Shown piece by piece: positions 22,966 through 33,550 of a stretch of 64,000 nt of DNA. The position numbers were made by a program, and so were the translations under genes. Under the pieces are notes generated by a model. It did not search any database. It had not been told where the DNA came from and saw only the letters and a program-made list of their open reading frames with translations. How positions within the stretch are numbered: the stretch's first letter is position 1; every line of letters starts with the position of its first letter. The stretch is from positions 558,001-622,000 of the forward strand of contig RSEE01000024.1 in assembly GCA_003971905.1 (NCBI GenBank). Direction: 5' to 3'. The stretch comes from Moniliella sp. 'wahieum'. Its lineage: Eukaryota; Basidiomycota; Moniliellomycetes; Moniliellales; Moniliellaceae.

Positions 22966-24313
22966 CGAGTAGGAGTACTTGGTATTGGGGTAAAAAGGCC
23001 TAAAAGGAGCATACAAGACAGAGGGAATATACATCGTACGCTATCGTATACTGAGAGGCGACCAGTGACGTGTAATGGGTGACGGATTATGCTCGGCTGT
23101 GTGGGCGGGAGTGTCGGCAATAATGTGGCCGTGCCGGAGCCGCATTGCGCCGTGCCCGGTTCCACCTTGTTCCACCCCGCTAGCAGGCGGCTCTTGAGGC
23201 TGTGTCGGTGGGGCTGGGCCAGCCACACGCCACCCAGCCCAGGCTCGCGCAGAGTCCTGAGGCCTGACCGGCCTGACGAGAAGGGGGGATGGGCGGGCAT
23301 GCCATAGGGCTGGGGGTGGATCTCCCGGTTCGATCCTGCTCGATTGTCAACTACGTACCGGCGGACATGTCTCACTCTACTTTTTTCGACTGGGGGTGTG
23401 GGGAGAGCAGAGCGCCAGGGCGCTGTTGCAGTGCCGCCGCAGGAGGCTGCCCGCAAAATCATCCGCCGTTGGGTTTTTTTGCGGACTGTGCAACGTGCAT
23501 TTGTGTCATCACCGCATTGCCACGACGGCCTGTGACCAGCTTGATGCGGGGCTCTCTATAGAAGGCGCGCTGAGCTCAGCGGCTGAGCGCTGACAGGCGC
23601 TGACGCGCTGACGGGCCCCACGCTGCTCGCGCACAAGTCCGTTTCCCCGCTCGGGGGCGGTGTTCGATGTCGCATACCGCCGGCAACAACGTGCGATGAT
23701 GAGGTGACCAGTGATATTGGATCGCTGGGACTCTTCCGCGCTTTAGCCCGGCCTCCTCCCGCGCACATCTTGCATCACGCTTTGAAGGGTGGGAGCGCGA
23801 CTAGACTGGCGCGCTGCGCTTCGCGCCGACCGCCGGTGATGGGGGAGTGTCACATCTGCGAGACAAGTCAGCTCGCTCCGCTCGGCTGCTTGGTTGCGGG
23901 ACCGGCAGGGGGGAGTCGTGGGACTTGCAAGCTGAAGCGGGAGGCTTGAGGGGGCGCATGCGGGGGCGGCTTACCGGTCACCAGTCGGCGGGAGCACCGA
24001 GCGGGGGTGCAGCCACTGGCCGGCTCTTGCCGGCGCCCCCGCTCTCCCTGCACGGGGCCGCGCGGGAATAATGGTGGCGGGCCCGGCTGCAGAGCCGGCA
24101 GGCGCGCTGGTGCCGGGCGCAGGGGCAGTGTCCGCCCCGGTTGCTCTTCGCCTCGCCGGCGCGCTGCTTCTCGGGGGCGGCTAGCACGCGTGTGGTAGCC
24201 GCCGCCCCCCGTCCGCACTGGCCCAGTCCTTGCCTCGCCCCTCCGGCCACCCCGCGCGCTTCGTCCTGTTCCTCCCGTTCCTCTCGTTCCTATGGCCCCT
24301 CTGCCCAAACGTG

Positions 24314-24322
24314 TATATATAT
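24314..24322 (+). promoter_or_regulatory. TATA box of hexose transporter gene
   Basis: TATATATAT lies 62 nt upstream of the transporter ATG, the position expected for a strong regulated fungal promoter. Confidence 0.6.
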
Positions 24323-24383
24323 CACCGCATTCGTCCGGGCCGTTCCCTCGTCTTCCATCTCCCCTCTCCACACCTTTCCCATC

Positions 24384-26111
24384 ATGTGGACCACCACTGC
24401 AGGCCTTTCCGGCCGCAAGCTTCAGCTTGCCATCACTGTCACAGCCGTCATGGGGTTCTCTCTGTTCGGCTACGACCAGGGCCTCATGTCCGGCATCGTG
24501 AACGGTCAACAGTTCACTGACGAGTTCCGTGCCCTCAAAAACCGCGACGTTCCTCTTTACGGCCCTGTCAACCCTGCCGACGCCGCGTACAACAAGCATG
24601 TCTCCGTTCTCCAAGGCGCCGTGACGGCCTCCTACGAGATTGGGTGTATTTTTGGTGCCGTGTTTATCCTTCTATTCGGCGAGAAGTTTGGTCGGACCCG
24701 CAGTATGCTCTGCGGTGGCTTCATCATCATCATCGGCACTGTCATTTCATGCAGTTCGTTTAGGCACGCTTGGGGCCTGGGTCAATTTGTCACCGGACGT
24801 GTCATTACGGGTGTGGGCAACGGGATGAACACGGCGACTATTCCAGTATGGCAGTCGGAGCTGTCAGCGGCCCACAACCGTGGCTTCCTCGTCTGCTTTG
24901 AGGGCGCCATCATTGCCGTCGGCACTTTTGTTGCTTACTGGGTCGACTTTGGTATGTCCTACACCACGAACTCGTCGCAATGGCGATTCCCTGTCGCGCT
25001 CCAAATCCTGTTTGCCAGCTGCACCTCCATTGGTGCATTCCTCCTACCGGAATCCCCCCGTTGGTTCATCAGCAAGGGTCTCGACGAGGAAGCACTCTAT
25101 CTCATGGGCCGTTTGCAGGGTTTGGACTCTCCAGATGAGAAGGCCCTGCACAACTTCGAGATTATGAAGGCGGACCATATTGCCAAGGACAGCGCTAAAT
25201 CGGCTTGGAGTCAACTTTTCCAGTTCGGCAAGGGGAAAGAGTTTGAGCGCATGATCGTTGGCGCTTCGACCCAGTTCTACCAACAATTTACTGGCTGCAA
25301 CGCCGCCATCTACTACTCTACCATTCTATTCCAAGATTTCCTGAAGCTGCAGGGCAAGCTGCCTTTGATCATCGGTGGCGTGTTTGCTACGGTGTATGCA
25401 CTTTCTACCATCCCCTCCTTCTGGATGGTTGAGCACATTGGTCGTCGCAACCTTTTCTTGATTGGCTACGCTGGGCAAGGTCTGAGCTTTATTATCACAA
25501 TGGCTTGCTTGGCCGCGACGAAAAACCATGCCGGTCATGTCGATAAGCAGACTCCTAAGGGTGCTGCCGTTGGTCTCTTCCTCTTCATTATCTTCTTTGC
25601 CTTGTCCCTCCTTCCTTTGCCCTGGATCTACCCCCCGGAGATCAACCCTGCTCGCACTCGTACCGCTGGTGCCTCGGTCGCGACCTGCACCAACTGGGTT
25701 ACCAACTTTGCCGTTGTCATGTTTACTCCCGTCTTTTCCAAGGCATCCCCCTGGGGTATCTACCTGTTCTTTGCGCTGATGAACTTCAGCGCCCTCCCGG
25801 TTGCCTACTTCTTCTACGCCGAAACCGCTGGGCGAACATTGGAGGAGATTGACATCATCTACGCCAAGGCCTACACGGAAGGCAAGTGGGCATTCCAGGT
25901 GGCCAACGAAATGCCCAAGCTCGACCATGAGGAGATTCTTCGCCTTCAGAACGAGTACGGCTTGGGCGCATCAGATTCTCCTACCTACTCTGACAACACC
26001 TCGGACCGTGTTGAGCCCGACGCGGGCAAGAAGTCTCCCACTCAGCTGGAGGACCGCGACGAAATGATGGAGAAGACAGCTACTACACGTCTTGAGGACC
26101 GTGACGCTTAA
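24384..26111 (+). CDS. MFS hexose transporter
   Basis: A plasma-membrane sugar carrier of the major facilitator superfamily, 575 residues, intact and intronless. The start at ATG 24384 puts the first helix at AITVTAVMGFSLFGYDQGLM. Sugar-porter motifs are in order: GEKFGRTRSM between helices 2 and 3, GRVITGVGNGMNTATIPVWQ then SELS, PESPRWFISKG after helix 6, QQFTGCNAAIYYS in helix 7, EHIGRRNLFLIG, YPPEINPARTRTAGAS and ETAGRTLEEID at the end of helix 12. The acidic C-terminal tail (SDNTSDRVEPDAG) is cytosolic. A TATA box lies 62 nt upstream. The closest relatives are fungal monosaccharide transporters of the Hxt/Stl1/Rgt2 type; the substrate cannot be told from sequence alone. Confidence 0.92.
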   Translation: MWTTTAGLSGRKLQLAITVTAVMGFSLFGYDQGLMSGIVNGQQFTDEFRALKNRDVPLYGPVNPADAAYNKHVSVLQGAVTASYEIGCIFGAVFILLFGEKFGRTRSMLCGGFIIIIGTVISCSSFRHAWGLGQFVTGRVITGVGNGMNTATIPVWQSELSAAHNRGFLVCFEGAIIAVGTFVAYWVDFGMSYTTNSSQWRFPVALQILFASCTSIGAFLLPESPRWFISKGLDEEALYLMGRLQGLDSPDEKALHNFEIMKADHIAKDSAKSAWSQLFQFGKGKEFERMIVGASTQFYQQFTGCNAAIYYSTILFQDFLKLQGKLPLIIGGVFATVYALSTIPSFWMVEHIGRRNLFLIGYAGQGLSFIITMACLAATKNHAGHVDKQTPKGAAVGLFLFIIFFALSLLPLPWIYPPEINPARTRTAGASVATCTNWVTNFAVVMFTPVFSKASPWGIYLFFALMNFSALPVAYFFYAETAGRTLEEIDIIYAKAYTEGKWAFQVANEMPKLDHEEILRLQNEYGLGASDSPTYSDNTSDRVEPDAGKKSPTQLEDRDEMMEKTATTRLEDRDA

Positions 26112-27102
26112 ATACGCGCCCCACGCGTCCCATTTTGATGACCCCTCCTACTATTCACCATACACACTCTCCCTCACTCCTGTCAATTGATGATAAACCT
26201 GCTCCCTCGGCATCCTCTCTACATTTTGTCCCATTGTCATAGAGCCTGCGGCCAACCTCCTTCTGTTCCTTGACCTACCCCATACCACACAGTGTTCCTC
26301 CAGAGTCCTCTGGCTAGTTAATCATTGTGCGCATTAGCAGTGGTCGTCGCACTTGTTAATCATTAATCCTTCCATTGATCACATGGTGGCTGTCATAGTA
26401 GTCTGGCTGTTCTTGCTCCCTTATCCATTTTGGGTCCATGCTTTCAATGCTGTCGCTTGCCATACGAACTAACGCTACATTCCTTCTGACTTTGGCTCGA
26501 CTGGTGGGATCAGACTCACTTGGTCACAGTTAGTTGATCACCAAGGTGACCAGTCCCCGAGCGTTCCAGACCCTGTTTTCTCCCTTTGGCTATGCTCCCA
26601 GTTCATCCTCCGTGCGACTCTCAGCTCGCATGTTCTCTTCTTCTCCGAGGCATATATACCTCGCCCTCTTTCCACTCGATGAATATGATCCTCATCCTTT
26701 CCCCCATCTCCATCTCCTGTTAGGTTTGCTCCCACTCAGCCTTCCTGGTTTTTTAGCCCACCCATCCACCCCATCTTGTTGCACATCTCTCTCCGCCCTA
26801 CATCACTCCCCTCCCACCCCAAGTACAACCGCCGCGCCGTTGAACCCAACGCGGCTGGCCCCGAGATGGACGATGTCTCCCACGGCAACGACTCTTCCTT
26901 GACCCCACCGCCCTCCGACCATAGTGCCTCAAGGATCGCCCCCCCCGCCCCCGTGGTCCCGACATGCAATCCATTGTCGCCGCCACTAGCCTCTGGGCTC
27001 CCTCGCTTTATTCGAGACTGCGGCATTCATTCTTGTGGGCACTGGTTTGGATGGTAGTTTGCCTGCGACCGGCACAGGAAGGCAAATTCGACGACAAAAA
27101 AC
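26112..27102. other. Intergenic region
   Basis: 3' region of the transporter gene and the stretch up to the tRNA gene. It contains a CATATATACC motif near 26651 and the weak coding candidate 26776-27057. Confidence 0.35.
26776..27057 (+). CDS. Weak candidate: 93-codon open frame
   Basis: An open frame whose middle (EMDDVSHGNDSSLTPPPSD) looks like disordered fungal protein. A CATATATACC TATA-like motif lies 120 nt upstream. A second frame from 26964 reads hydrophobic (SIVAATSLWAPSLYSRL and further), so the true product, if any, may be frameshifted. I do not recognise it, and it may be noncoding. Confidence 0.2.
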   Translation: MLHISLRPTSLPSHPKYNRRAVEPNAAGPEMDDVSHGNDSSLTPPPSDHSASRIAPPAPVVPTCNPLSPPLASGLPRFIRDCGIHSCGHWFGW

Positions 27103-27208
27103 TGACGAGAGTGGGATTCGAACCCACGCCCCGGAGGACTGCGGTTACATGATGTGAGCGTTCACAACCACCTTAACACAGCGCGTTAGACCACTTCGCT
27201 ATCTCGCC
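27103..27208 (-). tRNA. tRNA-Leu (AAG) with intron
   Basis: Read on the minus strand from 27208. The acceptor stem is GGCGAGA paired with TCTCGTC, with discriminator A at 27103. The T arm is GTGGG-TTCGAAT-CCCAC. The anticodon stem CTGTG pairs with CGCAG, and the loop TTAAGG...C gives anticodon AAG. A 26-nt intron (27170-27145) sits right after position 37, the usual place. The extra variable arm (TCCTCCGGGGCG) is the class II hallmark of leucine tRNA. Confidence 0.93.
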
Positions 27209-27868
27209 TTCGCTGGTTGTGTAGCCAGAATCCGAGATTCGTTGCTCATCGTGCTGCATAGAGCTGAATCTGAATTCTGAATGGCGTCAGTTCGTCTTTG
27301 GGCTCGCAAGCACTCTCAATGCTACATTTAAATTGGAAGCGAAGGGAATGGTGTGGGAGCCAGACGGGTCCCAAGCTGCTGGCGACTCTGCTGGTCTCCA
27401 GATTGGATTGGCACTCAGGCAGCAGCACATGGGGGATGTGCAAGCCGCCCTGATCGGCGCAGCTTTTCTTTGTTCCAGCCTCAAGCCCTGTTGTAAATGC
27501 AAGTGACAAAAGAGGAAGATGAAGGAATGCGTACAGCTTGGCGGAACTGGAATTAGCTCGATTGATCATAAGCCCCAACGCTCTCCCTCTCATCGCAACC
27601 TGCTTGCTCCATCCGACAAGTGGCTCGAGAGCGCATAGGGGTTGTCTGTAACACTTCTTGAGTTAGTGGGATGGTCTGTGAGACGACCGAACCGGGCTGC
27701 CCATAATGTGGACGCTGAGGGACTGATTAATGGGGGTCCGTGCACCCTGTACAATTTCCGCCCTAGGCCGCCCCCAATCATAGAAATTTTCATCTCATTT
27801 TGTCCGTGGCGGGTGATTTTTTCGTTCCACCACCACCCCCCGGTTACCGCCTATCTTCTATCCCTGTC
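27209..27868. other. Intergenic region upstream of tRNA and ADE2
   Basis: The stretch 5' of the tRNA-Leu gene and of ADE2. It contains dispersed repeat copy 2 at 27338-27490. No gene is recognised. Confidence 0.4.
27338..27490 (+). repeat. Dispersed repeat, copy 2
   Basis: Resembles 11558-11720 in the same orientation, with the blocks GGGAGCCAGA, GGTCCCA, CTGGTCTCC, TTGGCAC, GCAGCACA and CCAGCCTCAAGC in the same order. It lies about 130 bp upstream of the tRNA-Leu gene, a favoured landing zone of Ty-like retroelements, so it may be an LTR remnant. That origin is an inference. Confidence 0.45.
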
Positions 27869-29734
27869 ATGGATTCCCGCACTGTTGGTCTCCTGGGCGC
27901 AGGACAACTGGGCCGCATGTTTGTTGCCGCCGCCCAGCGGCTCAATGTGCGCGTGCTTTTCCTCGATGTCGGCGATCAAGCGCCCGCCAAGCAGCTTGCC
28001 TACGAGCCCGGCCCACCCGGCCAGGCCTCAGCCCACGTCGATGGTTCCTTTGCGGACCCGGCCAAGATTGAGGAGCTGGCGAGCAAGGTGGACGTGTTGA
28101 CGGTTGAGATTGAGCACGTGGATGCGGACCAACTTCAACGTGTGCTTGACCAGGGCTGGGTGCAGGCCGTTCACCCTTCCCCCCAGACACTCAAGACGAT
28201 CCAGGACAAGTACCAGCAAAAGGTCCACCTTTCCTCGCAGGGCATCCCTGTCGCCGAGTATCTTCCCATTGAACCTGATGTCCCCAAGGGCCAAACACCC
28301 GACCCGATTCGCCTCGAGGAGAGCACCCGGGACGCCATTGAGGTATTTGGCTTGCCTCTGCTGCTCAAGTCTCGTCGGCAGGCATACGATGGAAAGGGCA
28401 ATTTTGTTCTGCGCAAGATTGAAGAAATTCCAGAGGCTATCACTGCTTTGAGTGCTGGCAAGGCGGGACTTTACGCTGAGAAGATGGTCGACTTTGTTGC
28501 TGAGGTGGCTGTTATGGTCGTCCGCGGTGCGAACGGGGAAGTAGTTAGCTACCCTGCCGTTGAGACGGTGCACCGGGACAACATTTGCCACACTGTCTTT
28601 GCCCCCCTGCGAAGCGAGGACCCGGATGTCGAGCCGCGGGCACGAGCGATCGCAGAGCGTGCAGTAGCCACCTTCTCGGGTGCCGTGTGTGTTTGGTGTT
28701 GAGATGTTCCTCCTCGGTGACGGAGAGCTGTTGGTCAACGAAATTGCCCCCCGCCCCCACAACTCGGGTCACTACACGATCGAGGCATGCGAAACGTCGC
28801 AGTACGAGAACCACTTGCGTGCAGTGTTGGGTCTCCCGCTCGGATCCACTGCTCTCTCTGTCCCGGCAGCCGGTATGATCAACATTCTGGGACTGGCGGA
28901 CCTGGACAAGGATGCGGCGGCGCTTCAGCGTACCTATCTTCGGCCCGTGCCAGCCTGCAGGTACCTGGAGCGAGTCTGCACCTGTATGGAAAGACGGGTT
29001 GCCGCAAGGGACGCAAGATGGGTCACATTACGGTCGTCGGACCAACGGATGCAGCGGTGCGTGCGCGCATCAGTGCATTGGACACCATGCAAGAGGCTGG
29101 CCGGACCGTTCCCGGATCCGAGCTAGAGAACCGGCTGCTGCTCTCGCGTGCTGCACTCGAGGAGGCGGGGGACGCTGCTCCCGAATCGATTTACCAACCC
29201 AAGTCCCCTGCCGACTTCCAAACCCCGCGCCGCTCGTTGGGATCATCATGGGTTCGGACTCTGATCTGCCAGTGATGCTGGCTGCGGCCGAGGTGATGAA
29301 GGACTTTGGTGTACCCTTTGAACTCACCATCACTTCGGCTCATCGCACACCAGACCGGATGCGCGACTATGCCAGAGGTGCGGCCCGCGGGGGTTGCGTG
29401 TGATTATTGCTGGCGCTGGGGGTGCGGCCCACCTTCCTGGGATGGTGGCCGCTCAGACGGCGCTGCCAGTGATCGGGGTGCCAGTCAAGGGATCGACGCT
29501 GGATGGTGTGGATTCGCTGCACAGCATTGTGCAGATGCCGCGCGGTGTGCCAGTGGCAACGGTGGCGATCAACAACGCCATGAACGCGGGGCTTCTCGCT
29601 GTGCGTATCCTGGGGGCGTCGAACCCTGTCTTCCTGGTGCGCATGCAAAGTATATGGACGACATGTGCCAAGGCGTGTACGACAAGGTGTCGCGACTGGA
29701 GGACCTGGGCTGGGATTACACCCTGAAGAAGTGA
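27869..29734 (+). CDS. ADE2: Phosphoribosylaminoimidazole carboxylase
   Basis: A bifunctional purine-biosynthesis enzyme that converts AIR to CAIR. The N-terminal half is the ATP-grasp PurK-like domain: [108 protein letters not shown]. The C-terminal half is the PurE-like mutase domain: [64 protein letters not shown]. Frame changes near 28690, 28960, 29220, 29390 and 29640 interrupt an otherwise colinear protein of about 620 residues; none has splice signals. The ATG at 27869 ([10 protein letters not shown]) is the family-typical start and TGA 29732-29734 follows YTLKK. Loss of this gene gives red adenine auxotrophs in yeasts, so real inactivation would be conspicuous. Confidence 0.93.
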
Positions 29735-31402
29735 AGCAAATGCTCAAACGGAATGTTGGTTCGCAAAAATCAGCATTGTCAGTGCCTTCGTACACCTATT
29801 GGACTGTTAATGTGTATTAGCCAAGTTGCGCATGTGTACTGCAATAGTTGAAAACTGATGTACATCCATCTATGCGCCAAGCTATTCCTCCGCATAATCG
29901 GCGCTCAGCCTGAGCGCTATCCAGCTGCCAAACAAGGACGAAACATATACTAGACATGTCATGCAGCTTGGCAATTGATGTGATCCCGGCTAAATAAGCC
30001 TCTCTTCCATCGCTTTCGGCACTAGGGTACCGTAGCATACTAAGAGCATGTCCCATCTGGCACACCTGATAGTATCTCCACTCCTTTTACCCTCTTTCTC
30101 CCCGTACTCGGATCTCTCTTCGACTTCCGAACGGTGAAATGGAGGGAACGGGTATGGCCTTGTTGGCTACTGCATGGCGTAACTTTTGTAGAATATTGAT
30201 GGGATGATCCGTCTCCGCTACCGTTGAAAGTACGCCGTACTGTGACTTATACATCAGTTTCTCCTGAACAACTCAAATGAGGTTCTCACACTTAGTTGTC
30301 AAACATAGAACTAGTATAAGTACACCGCTCCTTGACCATACATCTTGTTATTAGGAATTCCACGGATATGACAGACTCCAGCGGGGCTTTCCACATACAA
30401 AAGGGGGTCTGTACCCTATGCTACGGCCCACCATCGTCATTCTCTGGGCACAGTGCCCACTCGTTCGCGCGAAGATGGGGTCTGAAAGACCAGGCCATCA
30501 GGAGTGGATTTCTTATGGTGTCTCCAAGAAAAGCACTGTACTTGTGAATGATGATCTGCTCTCGCGCTGTGATATGTGGCTGAGGGACGGCGGAGAACTC
30601 CTCTCTATACGGTAGCCCCAGCTTATTTGGAGGTTGTACTGGCAACGGTGGGGCGCACATCGCCAGTGCATGGTTCAATCGCACCACAGGGACTCTGCAA
30701 TGGACGCCCACAGACAGTACTCCTACAAGGGGTGTGCAGAGCGGGGAGTCAAGAGCAACGATAGGTAACGAAGGACGAGAAGGGCGAGAGAAGAAGATTG
30801 GATACTGGCCTAATAGAATACCGCATTGCTGCCTCCTGGGGCCGACAGGCATGGATGTTTGTTACCGATGGCTAGTAGATGAGCAGCGGGTTGTCAAACC
30901 CCGTGTCAGCGTCAGCGTCAGCGCCTGACATGTGACATGTGACCTGCTGACATGAGACGCTGAAGCAGCTGGGCGGTGTGCCATGGGCCATGTGACGTCA
31001 GCTGAACCCTAGCCCTCCTGGCGCGCCCCCGCACGGCGCCTCTGCCACGTTGGCACAGGCGCCCCCTGCAGGGTGCGGCGGCTGGGAGCAAGGTGGGCGC
31101 GGGGCGAGTGTCGCGGCAGGCGGCCTGTTCACTCCGAGGCCGAGCGCAGCGCTTAGGGCTGGTGCGCTTAGAGCCAGCGTCGCCACGGCGGCTGCGTGGC
31201 CTCGGACCCCACGCGTCCACACTGGCCCCGTGCCCGCCCCAACTCGCCCTCCCGCCTGCCGTCTCGCTCTCGGCTGGCGGCTTACGTCTCGCCTCCGCCC
31301 CACCACTGCCGCCTCTGCTGTCGCCCCCGCGCTGTCTCTTCTCTTTTCCTGGTCCGTCGCCCCCGGCTCCCGCCCCTCGCCCTCTCTGACCCTTCTCCAG
31401 CC
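29735..31402. other. Intergenic region
   Basis: About 1.7 kb without a recognised gene. A minus-strand open frame (30421-30852) has no known motif. The last 300 bases before the 14-3-3 ATG are very C-rich, as expected for a promoter and 5' leader. Confidence 0.35.
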
Positions 31403-32224
31403 ATGTCTGTGCCCCGTGAAGACTCTGTCTACCTCGCCAAGCTCGCCGAGCAGGCTGAGCGCTACGAGGAGATGGTTGAGCAGATGAAGGCTGTTGCTTC
31501 CACCGACGAGGAACTCACTGTCGAGGAGCGCAACCTCCTCTCGGTCGCCTACAAGAACGTCATTGGCGCCCGCCGCGCCTCGTGGCGCATTGCCTCCTCT
31601 ATCGAGCAGAAGGAGGAGAGCAAGGGCAACGAGCACCACGTCACCATGATCAAGTCGTACCGTGAGAAGATCGAGGCTGAGCTCGCCAAGATTTGCGAAG
31701 ACATTCTTGCTGTGCTCGACAAGCACCTCATCCCTTCGGCCCAGTCTGGCGAAAGCAAGGTCTTCTACCACAAGATGAAGGGCGATTACTACCGCTACCT
31801 TGCTGAATTCGCCACTGGCGAGCGGAGGAAGGAGGCGGCGGACAAATCGCTGGAGGCCTACCAAGCCGCCTCTGATGTCGCCGTCACTGAGTTGCCGCCC
31901 ACCCATCCCATCCGCCTGGGTCTGGCACTAAATTTCTCTGTGTTCTACTATGAGATTCTCAACTCGCCCGACCGCGCCTGCCACCTAGCCAAGCAGGCGT
32001 TTGACGACGCCATTGCTGAGCTCGACACGCTGTCTGAGGAGTCGTACAAGGACTCGACACTGATCATGCAACTGTTGCGTGACAACCTTACCCTTTGGAC
32101 CTCGGACATGCAGGAGAACGAGCAGCGGGCGCCCGAACCGGAGGCCGCTCCTGCCCCTGAGGCCGCTCCTGCCCCTGAGGCCGCTGCTCCCGAAGAGGCA
32201 CCCAAGCCGGAAGAGGCGGCCTAA
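31403..32224 (+). CDS. BMH1: 14-3-3 protein
   Basis: A dimeric adaptor that binds phosphoserine/threonine proteins in signalling and carbon regulation. It is 273 residues, intact and without introns. Both family signatures are present: [16 protein letters not shown] in helix 3 and [18 protein letters not shown] in helix 9. The phosphate-binding Lys and Arg in [13 protein letters not shown], and the Arg-Tyr pair in [10 protein letters not shown], are in place. The N-terminus [17 protein letters not shown] forms the dimer interface. The tail is an Ala-Pro-Glu repeat coded by a short in-phase DNA repeat (about 32136-32190); this replaces the Gln-rich tail of yeast Bmh proteins. The ATG at 31403 follows a C/T-rich leader. 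Confidence 0.96.
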   Translation: MSVPREDSVYLAKLAEQAERYEEMVEQMKAVASTDEELTVEERNLLSVAYKNVIGARRASWRIASSIEQKEESKGNEHHVTMIKSYREKIEAELAKICEDILAVLDKHLIPSAQSGESKVFYHKMKGDYYRYLAEFATGERRKEAADKSLEAYQAASDVAVTELPPTHPIRLGLALNFSVFYYEILNSPDRACHLAKQAFDDAIAELDTLSEESYKDSTLIMQLLRDNLTLWTSDMQENEQRAPEPEAAPAPEAAPAPEAAAPEEAPKPEEAA

Positions 32225-32729
32225 GCTTTCGTCTAGTCCTTTCTGCCTCCTTGGTAACGGACCAAGACTGCAAGCACCCCCTTTCCTCCCTTCTCTTTTC
32301 TCGTACCCTTCGGGGAACAGAGATATATACACCCTTGACTGGTGACCCACACTCCCATCACCCCTTGCTACTGAGGCACTTGATTGTGTTGTGCGCCTGT
32401 TTGTCTCTTTTCTTGTCTCCCTACTGGAGTGGGCCTCTCCGTTTTGCCTGCTTGGTTCTTCCTATGCCTTTTCGCACAAAATGGATGGCGGGTTAACGCC
32501 CCCCCCTTTCTTTCCCCCACGTTCCTAAGGATTCCGCGACCCCCCCCCTTAAGCCCAACCCGACACCCAACTCCGCATACACATACAGTCTCAGTTCTCC
32601 TTTTCAGGGTTATCGGGCACTACACTTGTAGATCTACATTCCTGTCCCTTCATTTGGAGGATGTGCTAGCCAGGAGAAGAAAGGAAGGTGTTATCAGTGA
32701 TCAGTAGTAAGCATTGAGCGCGAGTGACA
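32225..32729. other. Convergent intergenic region
   Basis: 3' ends of the 14-3-3 gene (plus) and the DsbA-fold gene (minus). No further feature is seen. Confidence 0.4.
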
Positions 32730-33550
32730 TCAGAGCTTCGCCACATTCTTCTCAAAAAACTCGCTCCACTCTTTGGCGCCAAAGGAAGAGGAGACCGAGC
32801 CGTCCACGATCCCGTTCCACAGCACGGTGGGAGTGACATGGATTCCATTCTGGCGCCCAAGCTTGTTCTGTAGCAGTAGCGAAAAGAGAGGCGTCAGCGT
32901 TGCCGGTCACCGGTCAGGAGGTGCAGGCGAGACACAATGGGCCTCGGTCAACAGAAAAAGGGCAAACAACGTACGCAGTACTTGATTTCGTTCTGCAATG
33001 CGTTGCCCGCGTTGCCTTGGGGCTTGACATTGAGAAGCTCTCGGACGGCCTGGCCCAATGGGACGCCAGCACGGCCGGAGCTCAGCAACTCAGCTTTGAT
33101 CTCGCCCGAGGCGGCGCCCTGGCCATGCCCGCCCCCACCAAACAGGCCCACCACCAGCTGGGTCAGTTCCGACCGAATCTGGTCCGCCGACTTTTCCCGC
33201 GCGGCCGCCTCGAAAAACGATTCCTGGGCTTGCATCAGCGCGACGGTGAAGAGCCAAAAAGCATTCGTCTCGGGCTGAGCCAGTTGAGCGGCCGAGGCGT
33301 GGGTGCCAGCCAACCGGGCGACCGCCAGGGCCCCCTCGGACGTCAGGGTCGACGGCCAATGCCAGGGCTGCACATAGGGCCGAACAATCACCTTAAACTC
33401 CCCCTGCGCCAGGCGCGGCAGCACATGGTCGCGCAGGCCCAGCACTTGTTTCTTGCTGAACGGGCAGACATAGTCGACGTACACTTCCAGTACGTTGGGC
33501 GCACTGGCCGAACCAAGCTGCAGGGCACGAAGCGTGGGAGGAAGCGCCAT
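32730..33550 (-). CDS. DsbA-fold thioredoxin-like protein, monothiol
   Basis: A soluble protein of 237 residues with the DsbA/GST-kappa-like fold. The thioredoxin strand and active-site position are VLEVYVDYVCPFSKKQVL, but the motif is C-P-F-S, so the second catalytic Cys is missing. The helical insertion and the cis-proline strand (NGIHVTPTVLWNGIVDG, with the TP before VLWNG) are intact. The start is ATG 33550; exon 1 runs to 32975, the intron is 32974-32868 (107 nt, GT-AG, phase 0) and exon 2 ends at 32730. No signal peptide is seen. Fungal members with CPFS are probably not disulfide oxidases; the substrate is unknown. Confidence 0.75.

Larger units (their letters stand above)
18030..24383. 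other. 6.3-kb gene-poor region with heptamer arrays
   Basis: I find no convincing gene in this stretch. It contains many short low-complexity arrays with a 7-bp period (18824-18844, 21600-21627, 22008-22060, 22208-22270, 22644-22660, 22924-22965) and GGCC/CAGG or GCGCTCAG-rich stretches near 19610-19665, 20895-20935 and 23566-23612. The base composition looks moderate, not strikingly AT-rich. All open frames are short and overlap on both strands. Confidence 0.45.

Noticed and set aside
23868..24614. Long minus-strand open frame upstream of and overlapping the hexose transporter start
   Set aside because: It is antisense to the transporter's first helices and otherwise Gly/Arg low-complexity; it is a shadow of GC-rich DNA.
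25326..25928. 200-codon minus-strand frame inside the hexose transporter
   Set aside because: Antisense shadow of a clear MFS gene.
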